Of a stretch of DNA of 64,000 nt, positions 7,761 to 16,078 are shown in pieces (position 1 is the first letter of the stretch; every line of letters starts with the position of its first letter). The notes beneath the pieces were generated by a model. It did no database searches, was not told where the DNA came from, and saw only the letters and a program-made list of their open reading frames with translations. The position numbers and the translations under genes were made by a program. Source of the stretch: Microbacterium oleivorans NBRC 103075. Its GTDB lineage: Bacteria; Actinomycetota; Actinomycetes; Actinomycetales; Microbacteriaceae. The DNA lies in contig NZ_BCRG01000012.1 of the NCBI RefSeq assembly GCF_001552475.1, forward strand, positions 1-64,000, read 5' to 3'.

Positions 7761-8678
7761 TCAGTCGGTGACGATCGTGTCGTAGGCGTCGGGGTTCTCC
7801 TTCAGCCACTCGTCGACGGCCTCGGGGTACTTGCCCTCGCCGTATTTGTTGACGACGGTGTCCTCGAGGCTCGCGTACTGCTCGTCGTCGAGCTTGATGC
7901 CCTTGATGAGCTCGGCCGCCTCGGGGTACTCCTTCGCGAACCCCTCCGAGCCGAGGAAGTGCAGGGCCTCCGCCTTGCCCATGGCACCCTTCGGGTCCTC
8001 GAGGTCCTTCAGCTTGTATTTGTCGTTGGCCCAGAACGGACGCCACGAGGTCACGACGATGTCGCGCTTCGCCGCCTCGGCGCTGTCGAGCTCGGTGAGC
8101 ATCGCCGCGGTCGACGAGGTGACGAGCTGGAAGCTGTCGTCGAGGCCGTACGCGGGGATCATCGACTCCTGCGTCTGCTTCGTCAGACCCGCACCGGGCT
8201 CGATGCCGTAGATCTTCCCGCCGAAGCGGGCGGCGTTCGCCTTCAGGTCGTCGATCGAGTCGATGTCGACGTAGTCGGGCACCGCGATCGTGAGCTTGGC
8301 GCCCTCGTAGTATGCGCCGAGGTCCTCGATCTGGTCCTTGTACTGGTCCATGTAGGACTTGTGGGTCAGCTCGGGCCAGGCCGACGGGTAGATGTCGACA
8401 TCGCCTTGGGCGAGACCGGCGTAGAGCGGTCCCGCCTCGGTGAGCTCCTGCATCTCGACGGTGTAGCCGATCTTCTCGAGCTGGTCCTCGAGCAGGTACG
8501 CCGTGCTGAGGCCGTCGGTCCAGGAGGGCAGGTAGCCGAGCGTGATCGTGCCGAGGTCGCCCTCGCCGCCCCCGTTCGAGCCGCCGCCGGCGACGTCGTT
8601 GCCGGTCGCGCAGCCGCTGAGAGCGAGGGATGCCGCGGCTCCGATCGCGAGGATGCCGGTCAGGTGTCGCTTGTTCAT
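7761..8678 (-). CDS. proX: Glycine betaine/proline-type ABC transporter substrate-binding lipoprotein
   Basis: A 305-residue lipoprotein with lipobox LALSGC (Cys23), a Gly/Ser/Asn linker and an OpuAC-type binding domain. Supporting pieces are TITLGYLPSWTDGLSTAYLL at the start of the domain, GDVDIYPSAWPELTH, GIEPGAGLTKQTQESM, and VVTSWRPFWANDKYKLKDLE, where aromatic residues usually form the cage for quaternary amines. It should deliver a compatible solute such as glycine betaine to the permease encoded upstream. The start has GGAAGG seven bases upstream. It is the last gene of a three-gene operon (ATPase, permease, binding protein). Confidence 0.88.
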   Translation of the reverse strand: MNKRHLTGILAIGAAASLALSGCATGNDVAGGGSNGGGEGDLGTITLGYLPSWTDGLSTAYLLEDQLEKIGYTVEMQELTEAGPLYAGLAQGDVDIYPSAWPELTHKSYMDQYKDQIEDLGAYYEGAKLTIAVPDYVDIDSIDDLKANAARFGGKIYGIEPGAGLTKQTQESMIPAYGLDDSFQLVTSSTAAMLTELDSAEAAKRDIVVTSWRPFWANDKYKLKDLEDPKGAMGKAEALHFLGSEGFAKEYPEAAELIKGIKLDDEQYASLEDTVVNKYGEGKYPEAVDEWLKENPDAYDTIVTD

Positions 8679-8726
8679 GTGTGCCTTCCGTATGTGATTA
8701 CTGGTTCCGTATCGTGCGGGTCAGGG

Positions 8727-9686
8727 TCAGACGCGGGCGGGGGTGCGCTCCGCCACAGGTGCGTCCTGCTCGGCCGGCGCCGGGGCTGCAGCAGCTGTCG
8801 AGCGCGCGTCCTGCGGGCCGCGGCGGCGCGCGATGGCGCCGAGCAGCGAACCGCGCTGCGTCTTCAGGGCGCCGAGCGCGCCCGTCAGGCGGTCGAGGTA
8901 GACCGCGAGGATGACGACGCTCAGACCGGCCTCGACACCCTTCGCGATGTCGACGGTCGACATCGCCTGGACGATCTCCTTACCGAGGCCGTCCGCACCG
9001 GCGATACCGGCGATGACCGCCATCGACAGGGCCAGCATGATCAGCTGATTGACGCCCGCCATGATGCTGGGCATCGCGAGGGGCAGCTGCACACCGCGGA
9101 GGATCTGCGCGGGGGTCGCACCGAAGGCGTGTCCGGCTTCGACCGTCTCGCTGTCGACGCCGCGGATGCCGAGCTCGGTCAGACGCACGCCCGGGGGCAG
9201 CGCGAAGATGACGGTCGCGACGACACCGGGGACCACACCGATGCTGAAGAACACGATCGCGGGGATCAGGTACACGAACGCCGGCATGCTCTGCATGAGA
9301 TCGAGCACGGGTCGCAGGATGGCGCTGAACGTGTCGTTGCGGGCCGCGGCGATGCCGAGCGGCACCGCGATGACGACGGCGATCAGTGCTGCCACGAGGA
9401 CGAGGGCGAGGGTCTGCATCGAGTTGACCCACTGGCCGACGCCCAGGATGAGGACGAAGCCGACGATGGTCCCGATGGCGAAACGCCAGGAGCGGAGCAG
9501 CCAGGCGAGCGCGGCGAAGATCACGATGACCGCGACGATCGGAAGCGACAGCAGACCGTTCGCGAGCGTGTCGACGAACCACCCGACGACGGCTGAGACG
9601 CCCGAGAGCAGCCAGCCGAGCGTGTCACGGATCCAGGCGACGCCCGCTTCGGCCCACTCGCCGATGGGAATACGGAAACCATCCAT
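8727..9686 (-). CDS. proW: Glycine betaine/proline-type ABC transporter permease
   Basis: A 319-residue inner-membrane permease of the ProW/OpuAB type with about eight hydrophobic helices. The cytoplasmic EAA-type loop is visible in DSETVEAGHAFGATPAQILR followed by VQLPLAMPSIMAGVNQ. The C-terminal 35 residues are a Pro/Ala-rich tail not needed for transport. The ATG overlaps the stop of the ATPase gene (ATGA), so translation is coupled. One permease gene implies a homodimeric channel. Confidence 0.88.
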   Translation of the reverse strand: MDGFRIPIGEWAEAGVAWIRDTLGWLLSGVSAVVGWFVDTLANGLLSLPIVAVIVIFAALAWLLRSWRFAIGTIVGFVLILGVGQWVNSMQTLALVLVAALIAVVIAVPLGIAAARNDTFSAILRPVLDLMQSMPAFVYLIPAIVFFSIGVVPGVVATVIFALPPGVRLTELGIRGVDSETVEAGHAFGATPAQILRGVQLPLAMPSIMAGVNQLIMLALSMAVIAGIAGADGLGKEIVQAMSTVDIAKGVEAGLSVVILAVYLDRLTGALGALKTQRGSLLGAIARRRGPQDARSTAAAAPAPAEQDAPVAERTPARV

Positions 9687-11017
9687 CAGCGGACCTCCTC
9701 TTTCTCGGCGGCGGGGCCTTCGCCCGCACCACCGGCCTGCTCGTCGGTGCCGGCCCGGCCCTCAGTAGCGAGGGCCGCATCGATCTCGGCACCCGGGACG
9801 GGGTCGAGGATGACGGGGATCTCCGTCGTCTCGGTCGTCACGGGCCCGAGCGCGGTGAGCAACGTGATGCGCGGGATGACGCCGACGAGTCGACCCTCGT
9901 CATCCGTCACGGCGAGCGGCAGCGGCGACTCGGCGGCAGGGACGAACAGGTCGATGAGCACATCGTCGCGACCCACGGCCTGCGGGACCGGGCGGATCAG
10001 CGTCGAGATCGTGGTCGACCCGCGGCGGACGAGCTTGAGCGCATCGCGGTCGCTGATCATGCCGAGCAGCTTGCGGCTGCGGTCGGTCACGTAGACGGCC
10101 GCCATCCGAGCGTCGCGCATGGTGCGAAGCGCGGTGCGGGGACCGGCGGCATCCGTCACCGCCACCGAGCTGGGACGCTCCATGACGTTCGCGGCCGTGA
10201 GGACGCGGGCGCGATCGACGTCCTGCACGAACTGCTCGACGTAGTCGTTCGCCGGGTCGGTGAGGATGTCCTCGGGAGTGCCGATCTGCACGATGCGGCC
10301 GTCGCGCATGACCGCGATCCGGTCGCCGAGGAACATCGCCTCGTTGAGGTCGTGCGTGATGAAGATGATCGTCTTCTGCAGCTTCTGCTGCAGCTCGAGC
10401 AGCTGCTCCTGCATCTCGCGGCGGATGAGCGGGTCGAGAGCGCTGAACGCCTCGTCCATCAGGAGGATGTCGGTGTCGGCGGCGAGCGCGCGGGCGATGC
10501 CGACGCGCTGCTGCATGCCGCCCGAGAGAGCCGAAGGCAGCTTGTCGCCCCAGCCCTCGAGCCCGACGAGCCCGAGGATCTCCTCGGCCTTCGCGAGGCG
10601 CTCGGCCTTGCCGACGCCCTGCAGTTCGAGCGGGTAGGCGACGTTCGCGGCGACTGTGCGGTGCGGCAGCAGAGCGAAGTGCTGGAACACCATGGCGATG
10701 CGCTCACGACGGATGCCGCGGAGTTTGGCGGCGGGGATGCCGGTGATCGGCTCGCCGTGGACGAGGACCTCGCCACCCGTCGCGTCGTGCAGCCCGTTCA
10801 GCATGCGGATGATGGTGGACTTCCCCGAGCCCGACAGGCCCATGATCACGAAGATCTCGCCCCGTTCGACGCGGAAGCTCGCGTCGATGACGGCAGCGGT
10901 TCCGGAGTCGCGAACCTGGTCTCGGGTTTCCCCGGCCTCGAGGCGTTTGACCGCCTGGCCGGGATTTCGCCCGAAGACCTTGAACAAATTCTTCGCTTCG
11001 ACAGCGGCAGTTGTCAC
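9686..11017 (-). CDS. proV: Glycine betaine/proline-type ABC transporter ATPase with CBS pair
   Basis: A 443-residue ATPase. Walker A is GLSGSGKS (60-67), the signature ALSGGMQQRVGIARAL (163-178), Walker B ILLMDEA (184-190), and HDLNEA holds the switch histidine. Two CBS modules occupy about residues 285-395; in OpuA these gate uptake in response to ionic strength, so osmotic control is likely here. The last 45 residues are acidic and probably disordered. I place the start at GTG 11017 because GAGGGAAG lies just upstream and the N-terminus then matches the family; an ATG at 11041 lacks such a site. First gene of the operon. Confidence 0.88.
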   Translation of the reverse strand: MTTAAVEAKNLFKVFGRNPGQAVKRLEAGETRDQVRDSGTAAVIDASFRVERGEIFVIMGLSGSGKSTIIRMLNGLHDATGGEVLVHGEPITGIPAAKLRGIRRERIAMVFQHFALLPHRTVAANVAYPLELQGVGKAERLAKAEEILGLVGLEGWGDKLPSALSGGMQQRVGIARALAADTDILLMDEAFSALDPLIRREMQEQLLELQQKLQKTIIFITHDLNEAMFLGDRIAVMRDGRIVQIGTPEDILTDPANDYVEQFVQDVDRARVLTAANVMERPSSVAVTDAAGPRTALRTMRDARMAAVYVTDRSRKLLGMISDRDALKLVRRGSTTISTLIRPVPQAVGRDDVLIDLFVPAAESPLPLAVTDDEGRLVGVIPRITLLTALGPVTTETTEIPVILDPVPGAEIDAALATEGRAGTDEQAGGAGEGPAAEKEEVR

Positions 11018-11366
11018 GTGCTTCCCTCGGCGGGCGCGCACGCGTCCGCATCGGTAGCGCCCGGGTGGCGATCACCGGCATCCGCACGAGCGAAGTGTCA
11101 CTCGAGTGCGCTGCTCCGGCGACGAACATCGGGTTCATCGCCCAGACCGCCGACCATACGTCTGCTCGTCGCCGCACCGTGAGGCGCCGGGTCGAACGGC
11201 CGCGGACTGGTCGTCGAGGGCACGAGGCCCACCTTCGACGGTAACGAGGTGGTTGACCCCGATCAAATCGACCTAGCCCCTTGACGCATCGCGCATCCCT
11301 CGGTATTTCGCGCGCGGGCGGCGCGGGCATCCGAAAAATCGTCGTTGACACGAACGAGGTTCGGTG
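11018..11366. other. Intergenic region between divergent proV and GntR operons
   Basis: About 350 bases without a supported gene. Short open frames are present on both strands but have no start signals or protein-like composition. A minus-strand TATGGT near 11157 could be a -10 box for proV with a leader of some 130 bases. A plus-strand TTGACA at 11345-11350 is a likely -35 box for the regulator operon. No riboswitch or tRNA is recognised. Confidence 0.4.
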
Positions 11367-11384
11367 GTTACCTACTCATGTAAC
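11367..11384. promoter_or_regulatory. Candidate YtrA/GntR operator
   Basis: Inverted repeat GTTAC - 8 bases - GTAAC, with the flanks GG and TAACC extending the symmetry loosely. It lies 17 bases after a TTGACA (11345-11350), in the -10 region of the GntR-ABC operon, where an autorepressor would sit. Confidence 0.45.
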
Positions 11385-11413
11385 TAACCCACTAACGAGA
11401 ACGCGGAGTCGGA

Positions 11414-11797
11414 ATGGTCGACGAAGGACGCCCGCTCTTCCTGCAGATCGCAGAGAGCGTCGAGGACGCGATCATCGACGGCACCCTGTCCGAACAGGAA
11501 CAGGCGCCCTCGACGAACGAACTGGCGGCTTTCCACCGCATCAATCCGGCCACCGCGGCGAAGGGAATCGCGATGCTCACCGACAAAGGCGTGCTCGTCA
11601 AACGCCGCGGCATCGGCATGTTCGTCGCCGACGGCGCCCGCGAGCTCCTGCTCACCGAACGGCGCTCGGCGTTCGCCGACCGCTACCTCGACCCCCTGAT
11701 CGCCGAAGCCCGAAAGCTTGGCCTCGGCCCCGATGACCTCGCCCGTCTGCTGACGGAGCGCGCCACCACCACGACCACGAAGGGAACGACACGATGA
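11414..11797 (+). CDS. GntR-family regulator, YtrA type
   Basis: A 127-residue regulator made of an N-terminal winged helix (RPLFLQIAESVEDAIIDGTL, then QAPSTNELAAFHRINPATAA and a wing GVLVKRRGIGMFV) and a short helical tail for dimerisation. The lack of a large effector domain puts it in the YtrA subfamily, whose members typically repress the ABC transporter operon they belong to. The downstream ATPase starts inside its stop codon (ATGA), and a candidate operator precedes the gene. The effector is unknown; cell-envelope stress or antibiotics are usual for this group. Confidence 0.88.
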   Translation: MVDEGRPLFLQIAESVEDAIIDGTLSEQEQAPSTNELAAFHRINPATAAKGIAMLTDKGVLVKRRGIGMFVADGARELLLTERRSAFADRYLDPLIAEARKLGLGPDDLARLLTERATTTTTKGTTR

Positions 11798-12696
11798 CCG
11801 CCGTCATCGAGGTGAAGAACCTCACCAAGCGTTACCGCGACACCACCGCTGTCGACGACATCTCGTTCACGATCGAACGCGACGCCATCTACGGCCTCCT
11901 CGGCCGCAACGGCGCCGGCAAGACGACCGTCATGTCGATCCTCACGGCACAGAACTTCCCCACCGCCGGCGACATCCGCGTCTTCGGGGAGTCGCCCTAC
12001 GAGAACGCCGCCGTGCTCAGCCGCATGTGCTTCGTCCGCGAGAGCCAGAAGTACCCCGACGATGCGACGCCGCTGCACGCGTTCCGCATCGCGCGCCTCT
12101 TCTACCCCCAGTGGGACCAAGCCCTCGCCGACCGGTTGATCGCCGAGTTCCGCCTGCCGGTGAAGACCCGCATCAAGAAGCTCTCGCGCGGGCAGCTCTC
12201 CGCCGTCGGCGTCATCATCGGCATCGCCGCACGCGCCGAGGTCACCTTCTTCGACGAGCCGTACCTGGGTCTGGATGCCGTCGCCCGCCAGATCTTCTAC
12301 GACCGCCTTCTCGAGGACTACGCCGAGCACCCGCGCACGATCATCCTCTCCAGCCACCTCATCGACGAGGTCTCGAACCTGCTCGAGAAGGTCATCGTCA
12401 TCGACGGCGGCCGGATCATCATGGACGAGGACACCGAGTCGATCCGCGACCGCGCCGCCACCGTCACCGGCGAGAGCACCGCCGTCGAGGCGTTCGTCAC
12501 CGGGCGCGAGGTGATCCACCGCGAGAGCCTCGGGCGCGTCACGAGCGCCACCGTGCTCGGCGCGCTGAGCGCGGCCGACCGTGCCGAACTCGCGGCATCC
12601 CACCTCGACGCCACCCCGGTGTCGCTGCAACAGCTCATCGTGCGGCAGACGCAGCGTGCCGCCACCACCACCACCGACGAAGGAGCACTCCGATGA
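11794..12696 (+). CDS. ABC transporter ATPase of GntR-linked exporter
   Basis: A 300-residue ABC ATPase. Walker A is GRNGAGKT (37-44). The signature reads LSRGQ (130-134) rather than LSGGQ, as often in YtrB-like ATPases. Walker B is VTFFDEP (150-156) followed by YLGLDA, and SSH holds His188. A C-terminal 90-residue extension has no ATPase motifs. It should energise the membrane protein encoded next, with which it overlaps by four bases. The direction of transport is inferred as export or membrane remodelling from the family. Confidence 0.85.
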   Translation: MTAVIEVKNLTKRYRDTTAVDDISFTIERDAIYGLLGRNGAGKTTVMSILTAQNFPTAGDIRVFGESPYENAAVLSRMCFVRESQKYPDDATPLHAFRIARLFYPQWDQALADRLIAEFRLPVKTRIKKLSRGQLSAVGVIIGIAARAEVTFFDEPYLGLDAVARQIFYDRLLEDYAEHPRTIILSSHLIDEVSNLLEKVIVIDGGRIIMDEDTESIRDRAATVTGESTAVEAFVTGREVIHRESLGRVTSATVLGALSAADRAELAASHLDATPVSLQQLIVRQTQRAATTTTDEGALR

Positions 12697-13388
12697 ACCG
12701 CACCCTCAACGTCGTGCGCATGCAGCTCGTCAACCGCGCCACGTTCGTCTGGGTGCCGTTGATCGTGCTGGCCGGCACCGTCGTGATCAGTCTCGCGATC
12801 TTCGGCCTCATCTCGAGCGCCGGAGCAAGCGCGACGATGTTCGGGGGCGGCGCGCAGGCGCCCCTCTGGTACTTCCTCGCCGTGGGCGTCCAGGCGCTCA
12901 CGCTCACCTTCCCCTTCTCGCAGGCGATGAGCGTGACCCGACGGGAGTTCTACCTCGGCACGCTCGTCACCGCGGCACTGACCTCGGCTGGCCTCGCCGT
13001 GATCTTCGTGATCGGCGGGCTCATCGAGGAGGCGACCGGCGGGTGGGGCATGAACGCCTTCATGTTCCGCCTCACGTGGATCTGGTCGCAGGGCCCGCTT
13101 GTCGCCGGGCTGTTCTTCTTCGCCCTCGCCCTTCTCTTCTTCATCGTCGGGTTCTGTTTCGCGACCGTCTACAAGCGGTGGGGCAACCTGGTGCTGACGG
13201 TCGTCTTCATCGGGCTGGGCCTGCTGCTCATCGCCACGATGTGGCTCATCGGTCAAATGCAGGCCTGGGGCTCGGTGTTCGCCTGGTTCGGCGCGCTCAC
13301 CCCGATCGCACTGACGGCGGCGCTCGTGCTCGCCAGCGCCGCGCTGGCCGCGGTCTCGTACGGGATCCTCCGCCGCGCGATCGCCTGA
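12693..13388 (+). CDS. ABC exporter membrane subunit (hypothetical)
   Basis: A 231-residue integral membrane protein with about six hydrophobic helices, including VPLIVLAGTVVISLAIFGLI near the N-terminus and a cluster of four between residues 60 and 225. Motif SVTRREFYLGT after the second helix is common in YtrC/D-like permeases. The ATG lies within the stop of the ATPase gene. A strong hairpin at 13419 closes the operon. The substrate cannot be told from sequence. Confidence 0.78.
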   Translation: MNRTLNVVRMQLVNRATFVWVPLIVLAGTVVISLAIFGLISSAGASATMFGGGAQAPLWYFLAVGVQALTLTFPFSQAMSVTRREFYLGTLVTAALTSAGLAVIFVIGGLIEEATGGWGMNAFMFRLTWIWSQGPLVAGLFFFALALLFFIVGFCFATVYKRWGNLVLTVVFIGLGLLLIATMWLIGQMQAWGSVFAWFGALTPIALTAALVLASAALAAVSYGILRRAIA

Positions 13389-13418
13389 TCGCACCGCGCG
13401 CCTGATCGCTCAGAGCCC

Positions 13419-13452
13419 CAGTGCCGCTCCGCGTCTCCGCGGAGCGGCACTG
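13419..13452. terminator. Strong hairpin terminator of GntR-ABC operon
   Basis: Perfect 15-bp stem (CAGTGCCGCTCCGCG and its complement) with a TCTC loop. No T-run follows on the plus strand, as is usual in high-GC actinobacteria. Confidence 0.7.
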
Positions 13453-13458
13453 TCGCGA

Positions 13459-13464
13459 TACGAT
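13459..13464 (+). promoter_or_regulatory. Predicted amylosucrase -10 box
   Basis: TACGAT about 33 bases before the ATG at 13497; the leader carries a GGGGAG ribosome binding site. Confidence 0.4.
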
Positions 13465-13496
13465 CTGCTCCACCCGACCCGACGCTGGGGAGCACC

Positions 13497-15392
13497 ATGG
13501 CCCGTCTGACCACGCACTCGACCGTCGACCTGGACGTCGCCACCGCCGCCGCCGAGGCGGCGCTCGCCGGAACGGATGCCGGCTTCCGCGCGCGTGCGGC
13601 GGAGGTGCTGCCCGTGCTGCACGACCTCTTCACCCAGCTCTACGGCGAGCGCGAGGACGGACAGGAGGCGTTCGCGGCGGTCGTCACCGCCGCGGCGGCG
13701 AGCTGGCGCGAGCGACCCGCCGACCTGAAGCGTCTCGACGAGGAGCGCAGCGCCGACCCCGGCTGGTACCTGTCGGAGAAGATGCTCGGGGGTGTCTGTT
13801 ACGTCGACCGGTACGCGGGGTCGCTCCGCGGCATCCGGGATCGCATCCCCTACTTCCAGGAGCTCGGCCTCACCTACCTGCACCTGATGCCGCTGTTCGC
13901 CGCGCCCGAGGGCAACAACGACGGCGGGTACGCGGTGTCGAGCTACCGCGCGGTCGACGACCGCCTCGGCACGATGGAAGACCTCGCCGCTCTGTCGGCG
14001 GACCTGCGCGAGGCGGGCATCTCGCTCGTCGTGGACTTCATCTTCAATCACACGAGCAACGAGCACGAGTGGGCGCAGAAGGCGATCGCCGGCGAGCCGG
14101 GCTACGAAGACTTCTACCTGATCTTCCCCGACCGCACGATGCCCGATCGCTACGAGGAGACCGTCCGCGAGATCTTCCCCGACGACCACCCGGGCTCGTT
14201 CGTGCAGCTGCCCGACGGCCGGTGGATCTGGGCGACGTTCTACCACTTCCAGTGGGACCTGAACTATGCGAACCCCGCGGTGTTCGCCGCCATGGCGGGC
14301 GAGATGCTCTTCCTAGCCAACCAGGGCGTCGAGGTGCTCCGCATGGACGCCGTCGCCTTCATCTGGAAGCGCCTCGGCACCGCCTGCGAGTCACTTCCCG
14401 AGGCGCACCTCCTGCTGCGCGCGTTCAACCAGGTGCTCACGCTCGGCGCGCCGTCGGTGCTGTTCAAGTCCGAGGCGATCGTCCACCCCGACGAGGTCAT
14501 CACCTACATCTCCCCCGAGGAGTGCCAGCTCTCCTACAACCCGCTGCAGATGGCGCTCGGCTGGGAGGCTCTCGCGACGCGTGACGGCCGCCTGCTGCAG
14601 AAGGCGCTCGACGAGCGCCACGCCCTGCCCGCCGGCACCGCCTGGGTGAACTACGTCCGCAGCCACGACGACATCGGCTGGACCTTCGCCGATGAGGATG
14701 CCGCGACCCTCGGCATCGACGGATACTCCCATCGCCGGTTCCTCAACGACTTCTACGTCGGCCGCTTCGACGGCACGTTCTCGCGCGGCGTCCCCTTCCA
14801 AGAGAACCCGAAGACCGGAGACGCACGCATTGCGGGGACCACAGCGTCCCTCGCCGGCGTCGAAGCGGGTGACCCGGGCGGTGAGGACCGCGTCATCCTG
14901 GCGCATGCGCTCGCGCTGTCGACCGGCGGCATCCCGCTGCTCTACCTCGGTGACGAGCTCGGTCAGCTGAACGACTACACGTACCGCGACGACCCCGCCC
15001 ACGCCGACGACAGCCGGTGGGTGCATCGACCCGCAGCGGATGCCGAGGCGTTCGCCGCGCGGCACGACACCACAACGGTCGCGGGCCGCATCCACGCCCG
15101 GTTGACGGCGCTGATCGAAGCGCGTCGGCGCACGCCCGACTTCGCCGACATCCCGCTCACGCCGTTCCACACGCCGCATCCGTCGGTCGTCGGATTCCAG
15201 CGCCCCGGCACGGCGAGCTCGGTGCTCGTGCTGGCGAATGTCGGCGACGACGCGGTGACGATCGATGCGGTCACCCTGTCGGGGTTCCGCGGCTCAGCGA
15301 CCGACGTGGTAGACGGCACGACGGCCGACCTATCCGGGGGGCTCGAGCTTGCGGCCCACGGCTTCCGCTGGCTGCGCGTTCAGCCGGCCTGA
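13497..15392 (+). CDS. Amylosucrase (GH13 subfamily 4)
   Basis: A 631-residue enzyme that splits sucrose and builds alpha-1,4-glucan while releasing fructose. The sequence follows the Neisseria polysaccharea enzyme closely: GGVCYVDRYAGSL, ELGLTYLHLMPLF, DGGYAVSSYR, VVDFIFNHTSNEHEW. The likely catalytic nucleophile is Asp284 in VLRMDAVAF, the acid/base Glu326 in LFKSEAIV, and the transition-state stabiliser Asp391 in VRSHDDIGW. There is no signal peptide, so it acts in the cytoplasm and would need imported sucrose; no sucrose transporter is adjacent. A sucrose-hydrolase activity cannot be excluded by sequence. It stands alone and its end overlaps the convergent gene by 13 bases. Confidence 0.92.
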   Translation: MARLTTHSTVDLDVATAAAEAALAGTDAGFRARAAEVLPVLHDLFTQLYGEREDGQEAFAAVVTAAAASWRERPADLKRLDEERSADPGWYLSEKMLGGVCYVDRYAGSLRGIRDRIPYFQELGLTYLHLMPLFAAPEGNNDGGYAVSSYRAVDDRLGTMEDLAALSADLREAGISLVVDFIFNHTSNEHEWAQKAIAGEPGYEDFYLIFPDRTMPDRYEETVREIFPDDHPGSFVQLPDGRWIWATFYHFQWDLNYANPAVFAAMAGEMLFLANQGVEVLRMDAVAFIWKRLGTACESLPEAHLLLRAFNQVLTLGAPSVLFKSEAIVHPDEVITYISPEECQLSYNPLQMALGWEALATRDGRLLQKALDERHALPAGTAWVNYVRSHDDIGWTFADEDAATLGIDGYSHRRFLNDFYVGRFDGTFSRGVPFQENPKTGDARIAGTTASLAGVEAGDPGGEDRVILAHALALSTGGIPLLYLGDELGQLNDYTYRDDPAHADDSRWVHRPAADAEAFAARHDTTTVAGRIHARLTALIEARRRTPDFADIPLTPFHTPHPSVVGFQRPGTASSVLVLANVGDDAVTIDAVTLSGFRGSATDVVDGTTADLSGGLELAAHGFRWLRVQPA

Positions 15393-16078
15393 GCGAAGTG
15401 GAGCCGTTCGATCGTCGGGCGTGACGCGGCCGACGCGAACGACTGCAGGACGCCGAGCGCGTCGTCCGGGTGCTGTGACGACCGGCTGACCGCGCCTGAG
15501 AACACCGTGTCGATCGCGCAGTCCGGAGGCAACGTTCCGAGGATCCGGATGCCGGGTGCCCCCGCGAGTTCGCTCAGCTGCTGGAGCCCCAGATCGACCT
15601 CCCGGTCTCGGAGCAGCTGGGCCACCGGCAGACCGGGCCGCGCCTGCACGAGACGGTCGCGGACGTCGTCGATCACGCCCCACGCTGTCAGCATCTCGAG
15701 GAACGCGGTTCCACTGGGACCGGTCGAGTAGCCGATGCGCGTCGCGGCGGTCACGGCCGCGCGCAGGCTCTCTGCATCCGGAAACGCCGGGCCGGCGGGA
15801 ACGGCGGCGGCGGCACTCTCCCCGGGGACGGCGACCGCGACCTGCGACAGGACGAGCGGGGTCACGGTCTCGGGCTCCACGTGCCTCTCCTCGGCCAGGC
15901 GGCGCAACGCGCTGTCGGCGAGGAACACGAGGTCGACGTCTTCACCCGCGCGCACTCGCTCCGCGGCATCCACTCCCCCGATGGACTCGATGTCGAGCCG
16001 CGGATGACCGGATCGGGCCGCCTCCTCGGCGAGCGCACCCAGAACCGCTTTCGTCGCCATCGACGAGATCGCTTTCAT
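15380..16078 (-). CDS. ModA-like substrate-binding-domain protein without signal peptide
   Basis: A 232-residue protein with the fold pattern of molybdate/sulfate-type periplasmic binding proteins: GGVDAAERVRAGEDVDLVFL, VAVPG, RIGYSTGPSGTAFLEML, and a C-terminal DTVFSGAVSRSSQHPDDALG. The N-terminus MKAISSMATKAVLGAL is not a secretion signal, so it probably acts in the cytoplasm. It is the last gene of the protocatechuate operon and its ATG overlaps the stop of the aldo/keto reductase gene. Similar signal-less proteins occur near aromatic catabolic genes, but the role is unknown to me; binding of a pathway acid is a guess. Confidence 0.7.
   Translation of the reverse strand: MKAISSMATKAVLGALAEEAARSGHPRLDIESIGGVDAAERVRAGEDVDLVFLADSALRRLAEERHVEPETVTPLVLSQVAVAVPGESAAAAVPAGPAFPDAESLRAAVTAATRIGYSTGPSGTAFLEMLTAWGVIDDVRDRLVQARPGLPVAQLLRDREVDLGLQQLSELAGAPGIRILGTLPPDCAIDTVFSGAVSRSSQHPDDALGVLQSFASAASRPTIERLHFAQAG

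Noticed and set aside
7959..9596. Long plus-strand frame across the betaine ABC genes
   Set aside because: Antisense shadow of two clearly conserved transporter genes.
11042..11344. Short frames between proV and the GntR gene
   Set aside because: No ribosome binding sites or recognisable protein features, and the codon composition does not look coding.
13497..15392. Trehalose synthase or alpha-glucosidase instead of amylosucrase
   Set aside because: The long N-terminal helical domain and the blocks around GGVCYVDRYAG and NPLQMAL are specific to amylosucrase-type enzymes.
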